Assembly (NCBI GenBank): GCA_013399895.1
Contig: VXBA01005720.1
Coordinates: 425,226 to 489,225 of the forward strand
Direction: 5' to 3'
DNA length: 64,000 bases
From: Serilophus lunatus
Taxonomy: Eukaryota > Chordata > Aves > Passeriformes > Eurylaimidae
Below the pieces are notes generated by a model, which was given only the letters and a program-made list of their open reading frames with translations, did no database searches and was not told where the DNA came from. The position numbers and the translations under genes were made by a program. Positions 10,331-22,300 of the stretch are shown here, one piece after another. Every line of letters begins with the position of its first letter. Position 1 is the first letter of the stretch.

Positions 10331-13300
10331 GATGGGGTGTGAGCAGCGGGCAGGGGATATTTTCCTGCCTTCCACGCCTCTGTGTGTGCGTGTGTGACAG
10401 CAATGCGGGGTCCGGCCGTGCTGCTGGGAGCGGGTTTGGGCCGTTTCCAGTCCGGGAATGGGAGCAGGTCCGTGGACAGGTGCCCAGGACTGAGAACAGC
10501 CCCGAATTTGGCTCCCGCAGCCCGGCTTGCCTGGCTGGGCTCTGCGGGTGTGCACGGCCCGGGGAGGTCGGGGATGCTCCCGGTGGGAAGGGTCTGCCCG
10601 GCCCCGGGGCTCGCCTGGAGGCTGTGGGCGAGCCCGGCTGGGTGCTGCTCGCCCCCGGCCGTGTCACCCCTGGGCTCCCGGGAGCGCTCAGTGCAGGCTG
10701 AGAGCGCAGGAGAGGGGTGAGGAGAAGCTGCAGCCCCTCCTTGCAGGGTGTCCGTGGGGCTCTGCAGGGTGGGATGCTCCAGCCGAGGCCCTTTGCTGCA
10801 TAACATGGCAGGACGTTCTTATCTTTTGCAGTTCCAGCTGCAATCGCGTGTTTAAAGTTAAACCATGCACTCAAGTGTGTTGCTGGATGGAGCTGGTGTG
10901 CTTCCCAGGGCTTGGAGAAGGCCCCTGACTCCATTGCTGGAGAAGGACAGAGGTCAGGGATGGATCTGGGGCATCCAGCTTGGTGTGGACGGGACATTTT
11001 GGGCAAGGTTCAGGCACTGGGCAGCAGCTGTTTCCTACAGAAAACTTAGTCTGGGTCTTTGAGTGGCAATGGCAAACTGTTGGCAGTGGTTTAGAGAAAT
11101 TTGACCCTCTAATGATGAGTTGGGCCCCTCGTGAAATAAATGTGTCACATTGCACCCAGAGAGCTCCCAATCCTTGTCATGCAAAGGGGTTGGACACTGC
11201 TGGGGAGCAGGATCAGAATATGGAATATAGATACAAAAGTCCCAGCTTAGAAAATAATCTTGCTTATATTTGCTGCTTAATTGGGTGTCAGAGTCCCTCA
11301 TTTCATGGCTCAGTGTTCACAGGGAATTGGTGCCAACTGACCACTTACAACTACAGAAGCACATCAACTCAAAACAAGTGCAGGGACCACTGATAGGGAC
11401 AAATGTGGGATGGCTGTGGGGCTGTCCATAAAGATTTGCAATTGTGGGAGTTGACTTCAAATCCCACTGAGGAAAAAGAGTGTTTTTGGTGTTTCCAGTG
11501 GGCTGGGGATGGAGCTGTGGAAGTTGCACGTGAAGAGCCCTTTGGAGCCCTTTTCCCAGGTCTCCCATTTCCTGGCAGATCTGTCGAGGACCCTCCCGCA
11601 TTGCTGCTCCAGTTTGGGGGTTCAGAGCTCCCTCTGGCCCTTGCTTGGGCACTTTTAAACCAGTCCAGACTTAGAGCTGCTCTCCAGTGTGAGCTGGGAC
11701 AGCAGCCAGGTGTGAGTGGGGGTCCCTCCCCTCCTGTCCTTGCAGGTTTGGTGGAGCAGCGTGTGCCTGGGCTCCTTCCCAGCTCCTTCCCATCGGCTGC
11801 TTTGCTGCTTTTTGCCAGACAAAAACCCGTGTCAGGATGGAGCTCAGGGGTGGAGGAGGCAGCCCGAGGCTCTGCTGAGGTCTCTGCTGCCTTTCTGTTC
11901 TGCTCACTCGTAGCTGCTGTCCTGGGCGAGCGGGGCAGAGCTGGGACACGTGGGGACATCCGTGCTGGCAGCTGGAGCCGGGACCAACGCCCGCCGGGAT
12001 AATCCCAGGCACACAAAGCAAACAGAGCCCTTCCCAGGCTTCCCTGCCTGCATCCCAAGGGATCCGGGCTGCTGGTGCTCTGCGTGGCTGTTCAGAAAGC
12101 CCCGGCGTGGGTTGGGGGCTCAGTTCAGGTGTTGGGGTGGGCTGTCCTCACGTGGTTTTGCTTCCTGTGCTTTGGTGGGGGTGTATCTCTGTGGTTACCC
12201 CAACAGTCAAATCCCACATCAGGGATGTGACCCTGGCTCTGTGTGTGTGTGTGTGTGGAGTTCCTCTGGGGAGAAAAGGAGAGAGCTGCCTGAGATGTGC
12301 TGGTTTGGGTGGGGGTGGAGAACCACTAGGAGGGTTTGGGGCCATCCTGGTGTGCCTGGAGTGAGGCACTGGGTGCTGATGGCCAGTGCTGGGGCTTCCC
12401 AACGAGCCACCCCCTCCAGTTCCATTTAGTGACTCCAGTAGCTGCTCTGGGGCTGTGGGTTCAGACCCAGCAAATAGCTGAGGGACTGGCAGGTGGACGG
12501 TGACTTCCACACAGAAATCCCCAGATGTCAGCAGTGGCCACAGGGGATTCCTAGTCCCACCTCACAGCACAGCCTCCCCCTCACAGAGTCATTCTGTGTA
12601 TCTGAAGGGGGGAAAAAACCCACTCCTGGCTTGAGCTGTAACATCAAAAGCTGGAAAGAACCATTCAACAGTTCCTCATTCATCTCTTCCCCCTCTGTCT
12701 GATGCAGTTTGTCAAATGAAGACGTGATCTCTCTTGTGGTTTCCTTTGGAGACGTTTTTTTGCACAACCAAACAGACCTGATATTCATGAAGGATGCCCA
12801 CAGGATCATGAGTTCCCTGCTCTGTCCCTGCCCATGCCACCAAGACTTTCAAGTGGCCATCCAGCTTTGCAGTGGAATTGTTCATTTAATGTAGGTTTAG
12901 ATTTGGCTTTTAAAGGCAGTTTTGGAAACTATTTAGTAATTGTTTTCAGTAACTCCAGTGATTTCATTCAGAGCAGCAGTCAAAGCTGGACAGCCCTGCA
13001 CTGTGACATTAGCAGCTGCCTGACCTGATCTGATGCCTCTTTTGTTTCTTGAAGTTGAATAATTTTGTAGTGCATCACCCAGCCCATAAGTAACAGCTTT
13101 TCCTGTGCAGAATTTTATCTCCTAGCCCCACTACTTTGTGTGGCTTTTCCTCCTCAGTCCATAAACCAGCAGATCCTTGTCTTTCAGCTTTGCTGGGTGG
13201 TGGCTTTGGCAAGGGGATGTGCCAGGTGGTGGGATGTGGTGGCCTGACCCTCCCACCCTGGTCCAGGTCTGGTTTGTCTCTCCAGAGGGATGGAAAGGGC

Positions 13301-16300
13301 CGTGTTTGTGCTCAGGGTGAAAGGCTGATGGTCACTCTCCAAGAGTTGTGGTCAACAGCTCGATGTCCAGGTGGAGACCAGGGGTGAGTGGTGTCCTCAG
13401 GGGTTGGGATTGGGGCTGCTGCTGTTCAGAACCTTTGTTGGTGCCATGGGCAGTGGGATTCACACCCTCACCAAGCTGTGTGGTGCGGTGGACACACTGC
13501 AGGGAGGAGAGGGAGCATCCAGAGGGACTGGGACAGGCTGGAGAGGTGGGGCTGTGCAAATCTCATGAGGTTCAACACAGCAAGAACTGGGGCAATCCCA
13601 AACCCAGACACAGGCTCGTGTTGGGCTGATGGATTGGGAGCAGCCCTGAGGGGAAGCACTTGGGGGTGTTGGGGGGTGTTTGCAGCTGCAGAAGGGCTGG
13701 AGCTGGAGCCTGGAAAGCTCCCTTTTGGGAGCAGACCTTGCCTGCTCCAGGCATCCTGCAGATACAGGTGGAAGTGGCTGCTTGGCAAAGCCAGGAGACA
13801 TCCATGAGAAATAAGAGGAATAAGATCTGGACAGCTCTTAAGGGGTTTTGCTGACTCTTGAGCACTTGGAGCTCTTAGAGAAGAGCTCCAGGGCTGCTCT
13901 GGCACTTAAGGAGCCTGCAGGGATTCTGAGAGTCATTACCAGGATCTTAATTAGCCTTTGGCCTCGGGACACTTTTCAGTAGGGTCACCAGATTTCTGCC
14001 TTAATTCTTTCAGGGGGCAGAACTTAAATTTAGCATTTTTGGTAGTGGAATTGTAGGGGAGTTTCATTGCATCTGAGCTTAAAATGGTTCTAACTTATCA
14101 TTTCCCTGCTCTGGCTGGTTTCAAGCACTGCCGGTGTGCCATGTGCTCAGACTGCAGCACTAGATTAGGGACTTTGAATGGGCATCTCTTACCACATCAG
14201 AAAGAGCAATTCAGTAAAAATCTGTCATGTGGCTGTGAACATGCATCCTCCCAAGCTGATCAGCCTGCTGGACATGCCCATAACCCTATTCCAGCATCAG
14301 CCCACCTCCCCCTGGGCCAGAAACCACGTCAGGTATGTCCCCTGTGGTTGTATCCATAGTCCCGTGGGAGATCTGGCACTGCTTAAATACTTCTTTAGTC
14401 TTCACACCCTCCAACAAATTATGCAGATCCGTGCTGGAAACTTCCCCATGACTGACAACTGCAAAGATAAACTGGAGAGGGACCTGAGCCCTGCTTCCCC
14501 CAGAGTCTGAGCTCGGTGGGCGCTGGGAGAGGCTGGTGCTCTGCCAAGGGTCCAACTCATCCCTGAGGGGCTTAACTGGGGCTTAGGGAGACACCCAGTG
14601 CTAAGCAGGCTTTGGCCTGGGCTCATTTGGCTGTAGTGGTTTTCCCTTCTCGTTTGATGGCCCATCCTTCACTCACTGAGCTGAGCAGGGTGACCTGTGT
14701 GTCACTGGGGGATCACCCAGGGCTTGGGACTCGCTCTGCCCGTGGGGGTTTGTGCCCAGCACCATCCATCAGGAGCCACAGCAGAGGAAATGAGCCCTGC
14801 ATTATTTTCCTTCGTGCATTATGTTTCCTTGCTGCTGACATTAATAGTTGCTGCTTGCATGTGTAATCAAAGCAGGGTTTTGCAGTCTCCTACAACCCCA
14901 CACCTTCTGGTGAGGATTTTTATAGGTCCCAAATCAGTACAGTGCATCAGCAGTGGGAACATCTCACCTTAAAATGGCTGACAGTTCACACACCGAGGCT
15001 TCCAGCTCTTGCTCTCGTGTGTGATTTGCTTTTTGTTTTCCCTGCACTGGCTGCTCTCAGACCACCAGGTCTCCTGGAGCACATTTTGGGTGTTGGGATG
15101 AAAAACGTGTGTGTGCTCAAGCCCCAGGAGGGAATGGGGAGCTGCAGAGTATAATTGCAGAAGGGAGCCGGGCAGCACAGCCTCCAGATGGTAAAACCTT
15201 TGTGCAGAGAAGGCAGAGCACAGCTCCAGCTTTTTCCACACCTAAAAGGTGTCTCCATCGTGGGCACAGAGGTGTCTCAGCACCCTGGGGCTCCTGTGAG
15301 GGCCTGATGGAGAAGCACAAGGTCATGGAATGGGTTGGGTTGGAAGGGACCATCTCACTCCACCCCCTGCCCTGGGCAGGGACACCTCCCACTGTCCCAG
15401 GGGGCTCCAACCTGGCCTTGGACACTCCCAGGGGGCACCCTGTGCCAGGGCCTGCCCACCCTCCCAGGGAAGGATTCCTTCCCAACATCCCATCTCTCCT
15501 GCCCTCTGCCTTCCCTCCTTCCCATCCTCCCTGCAGCCAAAGGCAGAGGAGCACTGACAGTCTGTGCTCCCATCACTCAGGGCTCAGGAACCCCCAGCCC
15601 AGGAGGCCCTGAGCTGCCCCCAGATTCCTGGGGAAGCTTTGGCAGGAAGGGTGCAGCTGGAAGGAATCCACCTTTCTCACCGTGTCTTGCACCAGCTCAT
15701 CCAGCAAGAGCAGAGTTTGTTGCTGGTTGTGTTGGGTTGTTCAGCTGGAAAATGGAATGTCCCATGAAGGCTCTTTTGCAAGTCCTGTGAGATATTGCTC
15801 AGGCCCATAAAATCTCACTTAGAGTGGAAAATCTGACCTTGTATTTTTGCTTTCAAGTCTCTGGTTGGGGGTTTGAGCCACTGGTCTGTAGAGGTGGTTA
15901 GGAAATGACACTTGTTTTGCATGATCTTTAAAAAACACGTGGTTTGTTTCCCCCATCTACCCACATTTTCTCAAATTAAAAAAAAAAATCATCTATAGTT
16001 AGAAAGTCAACACCAAATCTGTTCTGTCTAAAATGTTTTACCAGCACGAGTTGGGGTTTTTTTAACAAAAACTCTTTAACATTTCAATCAAGGGCAAGGG
16101 AGAGAAAACCCATGGAAAGACATGATTGGACAAGAATATTTCAGCCAGTGCTGATGTCTTGAGGTTTTTTTCCCCATCTGCACTCCTGGGTGTCCTCCAT
16201 TGACAGCCCCAGATGTGCAGACCTGGTGCAGGGCACTGAGATGTCCTGAATTGTATTTACAGGAGCTCTGCCTCACCCTCCAAACTCTGGGCTCCCAAAA

Positions 16301-19300
16301 GCACAGAGGAGGAAGTTGTTCCCTCCTGGAGGATGGAGTACAGCCCTGCTCAGAGGAGCTGAGTACAAGTTTGTTGTCCTGCCAGACAAGTAATCGCGTG
16401 GAATCAGAGGTTCTCAATTATTCATGTTTTCCAGAATCACATTATTTCTTCCAGGGCCTGCTTTATAAATGCTGCTGCTATTTCTGATGGTAAATAACAA
16501 TTTTGCATTATTTATGAACAGATTTTTTTACAACTGCTGATGTTACAGCTGCTGCCAAAGCTCTGGGAGGATTATTAGTGCTGTTTGTTTTGTTGTTGTC
16601 TCTTCCTTACACGCAGCCCTTTTGTTGTGTGCCTGCTGATGGTGGTGATGATGATGATGATGGTGTGCTAAGTGTGAAGAGGGACTGGCAGGTGACTCCA
16701 GTGGCTCAGAGCTGAGCTCAGCCAGGGATAGAGGTGGGATGGGACCTCAGGTCATGGATAAATTCCAGGAGGAGGAAGGTCTGGTCACCTCCCTGTTCCA
16801 GGGGTAGCTGCTTGCAGGAGCTCCTGCACACCTGAGGTGGGTTGTACTCCACAGACTCTGCTGCTTCTGCTCCTCATTTCTTTCCCATGACACCCTACAG
16901 GCCCCTCAACAGTCCCATCAGATTTTGATGGTTCAGTCTCTTGCAGATCCACTTCTTTGTCCTCCAGTTTGGAGACTTATGGAGATGCCAGAGACGTGCT
17001 GGCCAATGGGACACTTGCATTGTGAGTAGCATCATGCAGAAGAGTGACAGAATTACAGAATAACTGAGGTTGGAAAAGCCCTTCAAGATCATCATTCCAC
17101 CCTGTGCCTGATCCCCACCTTGTCCCCCAGCCCAGAGCACTCAGTGCCATGTCCATCATTCCTTGGACACCCCCAGGGATGGGGACTCCAACCCTCCAAG
17201 ATCTAACCTCCCTTCCTGTGAAGAAATTCCTCCTGATGTCCAACCTAAACCTTCCCTGGCACAGCTTGAGGCTCTGTCCTCTCATCCAAAGAAGCTCTGA
17301 CCCGACTTCACCCCAGCACTGGGAGGAGTTTGGAGGAGATAAATCCAAAATAAGTCCTTTGGGACAACCAGGAGTGAGATGTTTGGCCTGTGCTTGGGAC
17401 CCAATGTCCATCACAGGGGCTTTGGGGGTGCTTTGCTCTGCTTCCCCTCTGCATGATGTGGCTCCCTGGGAGTGCAGGGCTGCCAGCAGTGACCCACAGC
17501 CAGGCAGCAGCCATGGGACACAGGGACTGTGGGAGCTCATGCCCCCTGTCCCTGTCTCATGCCCCTCCTGTCCTGCTCTTCCTAGAGGTGCAGTGGGAGC
17601 TGATGGTGCCTCGTGTCCATCCCCAGCAGCTCCAGGGCAGCCTGTTATCTCTCCTGCTGCATCCCTGGCCTCCAGCAGTGCCCTGGGAGCCAGGGAGCCG
17701 TGCAGGGATGTGGGGAGCAGTGCTGGCAGCCAGGGAGGAGATCAGAGGCTCACAGCAGGGTGGGTGGGTGCCTGCAGGCCTTGCCTCCCCCCTGCTCACA
17801 GCCTGAGAGCCAGGCATGCTGCAGCACTTCCCAGGCTCTGACAGTGCAGATCCAGAGTGGATTGTGATGCAGCTGGTCCCACAGCATCTGCCTCTGCCTT
17901 TGCTGCTGGGAGATAAGGGAATTACTTCAGCCTGCAGCGTGGTGAATGGGACTAATGCAGGCAGCCTGCTGCCTTCCCTGCCTGCAGGGCTGCGAGACAC
18001 CCTCCAGTCCCAGCCACCAGCAGCTCCCTGCCCTTCTGTTCCTCCCAGGGCCCAAACCAGGTCACTGGATAACGGGGGCAGGTGCTGCATCCTTCAAACC
18101 CTGCTAGGCCGTGTGGCAAACAGCCCCATTGTTCCAGGGCAGCCTGTCCCTGGGCCCAGGTGAGCTGCTCCTCACACACACACCCCCCACTCCTCCACCA
18201 GGCATCCAGTCCTTCCTGGCCCAGCCTGCCCAGCACCTCCATTATCCTCTGCCACTTAATTTTTTCTGGCTCTGCAGGGACACGAGGGGCTTTATCCAGC
18301 ACAGCCTGACACAAAGGCTGTGCAGACACCTGCCCCATCTGTTTAGTTTTTTTTCCCCTCCCCAGCTTGCCTGGAGAACAACATCCCTTCAAACGCAAGG
18401 GCAAAGGCAAGCAGGGCAGGAACCCCAGTTACCCTCCCCTCCCCAACCCTCTGGCTGGTGCCACAACCAGAACAGAGCCGGGACGTGCCTCCCAAATGCC
18501 ACATTGCCATGGATCCAGAGGGGCAGCACGTCGGAAAACGAGAGGTAAAACATGAGGCAGCAGCGAGCGGCGTCTCCTCCTTCCTCCTCAGATCTTCTCC
18601 ATCGTGGTGTTCGGCTCCATCGTCAACGAGTGCTACGTGAACAAGGACAGCAGGAACCCCGAGCTGCTCTGCATCTTCAACGAGAACGAGAGCGCCTGCA
18701 GCTACGGCGTCGCCGTCGGCGTCGTCGCCTTCTTCGGCTGCATCTTCTTCTTCGTCGTGGATCTCTACTTCCAGCAGATCAGCAGCGTCAAGGACCGCAA
18801 GCGCGCCGTCCTGCTGGACCTCGGCTTCTCAGGTACCCCGGGCCAAGGAGGGCTCCGAGTCCTGCAGCTCCACGCTGGAGGCCTCCCCCTGTCCCCCTGA
18901 CCAGACTGTCCTGGGCCTCAGCTGGGAAGAACAGGGGTGGTTGAAGGGGGTTTGTTTTTTCCACACCTGGGTGTGGTGGGTTGGGGTGTCCCACTGGTGT
19001 GTGTCATGTCCCCCTGGTCTGTGCTATGTCCGACTGGTCTGTGTCATGTCCCTCTGGTCTGTGCTATGTCCGACTGGTCTGTGTCATGTCCCTCTGGTCT
19101 GTGCTATGTCCGACTGGTCTGTGTCATGTCCCTCTGGTCTGTGCTATGTCCGACTGGTCTGTGTCATGTCCCTCTGGTCTGTGCTATGTCCGACTGGTCT
19201 GTGTCATGTCCCTCTGGTCTGTGCTATGTCCGACTGGTCTGTGTCATGTCCCTCTGGTCTGTGCTATGTCCGACTGGTCTGTGTCATGTCCCTCTGGTCT

Positions 19301-22300
19301 GTGCTATGTCCGACTGGTCTGTGTCATGTCCCTCTGGTCTGTGCTATGTCCGACTGGTCTGTGTCATGTCCCTCTGGTCTGTGCTATGTCCGACTGGTCT
19401 GTGTCATGTCCCTCTGGTCTGTGCTATGTCCGACTGGTCTGTGTCATGTCCCTCTGGTCTGTGCTATGTCCGACTGGTCTGTGTCATGTCCCTCTGGTCT
19501 GTGCTATGTCCGACTGGTCTGTGTCATGTCCCTCTGGTCTGTGCTATGTCCGACTGGTCTGTGTCATGTCCCTCTGGTCTGTGCTATGTCCGACTGGTCT
19601 GTGTCATGTCCCTCTGGTCTGTGCTATGTCCGACTGGTCTGTGTCATGTCCCTCTGGTCTGTGCTATGTCCGACTGGTCTGTGTCATGTCCCTCTGGTCT
19701 GTGCTATGTCCGACTGGTCTGTGTCATGTCCCTCTGGTCTGTGCTATGTCCGACTGGTCTGTGTCATGTCCCTCTGGTCTGTGCTATGTCCGACTGGTCT
19801 GTGTCATGTCCCTCTGGTCTGTGCTATGTCCGACTGGTCTGTGTCATGTCCCTCTGGTCTGTGCTATGTCCGACTGGTCTGTGTCATGTCCCTCTGGTCT
19901 GTGCTATGTCCGACTGGTCTGTGTCATGTCCCTCTGGTCTGTGCTATGTCCGACTGGTCTGTGTCATGTCCCTCTGGTCTGTGCTATGTCCGACTGGTCT
20001 GTGTCATGTCCCTCTGGTCTGTGCTATGTCCGACTGGTCTGTGTCATGTCCCTCTGGTCTGTGCTATGTCCGACTGGTCTGTGTCATGTCCCTCTGGTCT
20101 GTGCTATGTCCGACTGGTCTGTGTCATGTCCCTCTGGTCTGTGCTATGTCCGACTGGTCTGTGTCATGTCCCTCTGGTCTGTGCTATGTCCGACTGGTCT
20201 GTGTCATGTCCCTCTGGTCTGTGCTATGTCCGACTGGTCTGTGTCATGTCCCTCTGGTCTGTGCTATGTCCGACTGGTCTGTGTCATGTCCCTCTGGTCT
20301 GTGCTATGTCCGACTGGTCTGTGTCATGTCCCTCTGGTCTGTGCTATGTCCGACTGGTCTGTGTCATGTCCCTCTGGTCTGTGCTATGTCCGACTGGTCT
20401 GTGTCATGTCCCTCTGGTCTGTGCTATGTCCGACTGGTCTGTGTCATGTCCCTCTGGTCTGTGCTATGTCCGACTGGTCTGTGTCATGTCCCTCTGGTCT
20501 GTGCTATGTCCGACTGGTCTGTGTCATGTCCCTCTGGTCTGTGCTATGTCCGACTGGTCTGTGTCATGTCCCTCTGGTCTGTGCTATGTCCGACTGGTCT
20601 GTGTCATGTCCCTCTGGTCTGTGCTATGTCCGACTGGTCTGTGTCATGTCCCTCTGGTCTGTGCTATGTCCGACTGGTCTGTGTCATGTCCCCCTGGTCT
20701 GTGTCATGTCCCACTGGTCTGTGTCGCTGAGCTGAGCTGGGTTTGGTGAGGTTGCCCAGGGAAGTGAGGGTTTGTGGTCACATCTCGGAGATTCGGGGTG
20801 TTTTGCCCTCCCACATCTATTTCTGGCTCGAGAAAAGGTGGTTTCGTCAGTTGTGCTGAGTCTGGTTTTACTTTGTGCACGTGTTTGGAGCAGAGCAGAA
20901 ATACCTTCTGTGCCCCACTGGGACCCCTGGCTGTGGGCAGGGGGGCTGGGGCTCCCTGGGGCTGGCATGGATCTGCTGTGCCCTCTGGAGCCCCTGAGGC
21001 TCCTCCCTGCAAACAGAGCAGGCAGGATGCCCTGAGCTGGGCTGAGCAGCCTCTGCTCAGCTGCTGCAGGAGCTGCCTGGCTCCCTTTGTAGCTCATGTT
21101 CTCCATTCCCAGGCTCTGCTGTCAGCAAAGTCTGAAGGTGATTTATCCAGCACAGACATCACTGATGGCTCTCTGTCCCAAAGGAAAACATCCATCATCC
21201 CCTCCCTGTGCTTCCTGGGAGTGCTGGTGTCCAGCCCCTGTTAGATGATATTTACAGCTCCTTCCGTGGGGCTTGGTGACTGAAACCCTTGGATTCAAGC
21301 AGAAGGGGACCCTCACATCCATCTTCTGGCTGCTGCTGTGTGTCCCTCCCTGCCTTCCACTTCCTGACAGCCCTTCCATCCCTGCCAGGGATGTGGCAAC
21401 TGGCACTGCTCTCAATCTCTGCCTCATTTCTCCTTTGTCCTTCTTATGCATCCACTGGTTGGGGCAATAAGAGTATTATAGAATCCTGGAATGGTTTGGG
21501 TTGGAAGATATCCCTGCCCTGGCCAGGGACACCTCCCACTGTCCCAGGGGGCTCCAGCCTGGTCTTGGACACTCCCAAGGGATGGGGCAGCCACAGCTTC
21601 TCTGGGCAGCCTGTGCCAGGGCCTGCCCACCCTCCCAGGGAGGAATTTCCTCCTAAAGTGCATGTGGGAAAGAACTGGGTGGTAACCCTGTGGCACAGGC
21701 AGGGGTGTGGGCAGGGCCACCACACTGCAAACAGCATTTACAACTTTCTCTTCCAGCTGCTCCTGTTTGCTGGGGACCAGGCTGTGATCAGGGCTGTAAC
21801 ACATCTTTCCTGGTGTTTGCACTCTGTTGTCTGCAGCTCCTGAAATGATAGTTATCTCCTGGCTCTCGTGGTGCTTCCTGGTGTTCTCAAACATGCCTGG
21901 AGGGTGTGGAGCTGCTGCTGTGGCTGATCCAGCTGGAGCTGGGACTGGCACATGCAGCTTTCACCACGTCACTGCCAGCTCAGCCCACTTTGTGGGGTTT
22001 TAAAACCCATGCCAATCCTCCAGACTTTGAACCACACCTGACTTGTGTTTCTGGAGATGCTTTCCATGCCTCATCCCATCTCCTCCATCAGCAGCAATCC
22101 CTGCCTTCCCCTTGGAGGCAATCCTCCTTCCTCTCAGGGATCCAGGCAGAGCTGATGTGGAAGGGAAAGACTTGTGTCTTCATCATAAAACCTCTGTGAA
22201 GTCCAAGTGGGTGGCAGGAAAAGCAACCCCAGGGAGAGATTCTTGCCTGAAGACACTGATGCTTTTAGGATGAGGAAGGTCAGTCTCACACACCCCAGTG

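Larger units (their letters stand above)
10193..18591 (+). other. SYNGR3: SYNGR3 intron 1
   Basis: GTAAGG donor and a CCTTCCTCCTCAG acceptor bound this 8.4-kb intron. It holds a (GT)n tract near 12240, a CR1 ORF2-region fragment (13340-13690), CR1 3' ends at 15322-15500 and 17046-17300, and a GAT microsatellite near 16645. No additional exon is recognisable. Confidence 0.85.

Noticed and set aside
9035..10806. Long open frames on both strands over 9300-10021
   Set aside because: They cross the N gap; undetermined codons cannot contain stops. Only the SYNGR3 start at 10094 is supported.
17104..17841. 245-codon + strand frame
   Set aside because: It starts in an antisense CR1 end and has no domain, splice or conservation support.
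18995..20728. CRISPR-like array
   Set aside because: The repeat is continuous without unique spacers and the genome is a vertebrate; it is a satellite-type tandem repeat.
18937..20749. Three forward open frames of 584-602 codons
   Set aside because: They are products of a stop-free 40-bp tandem repeat within SYNGR3 intron 2, all with the same periodic peptide; not a gene.
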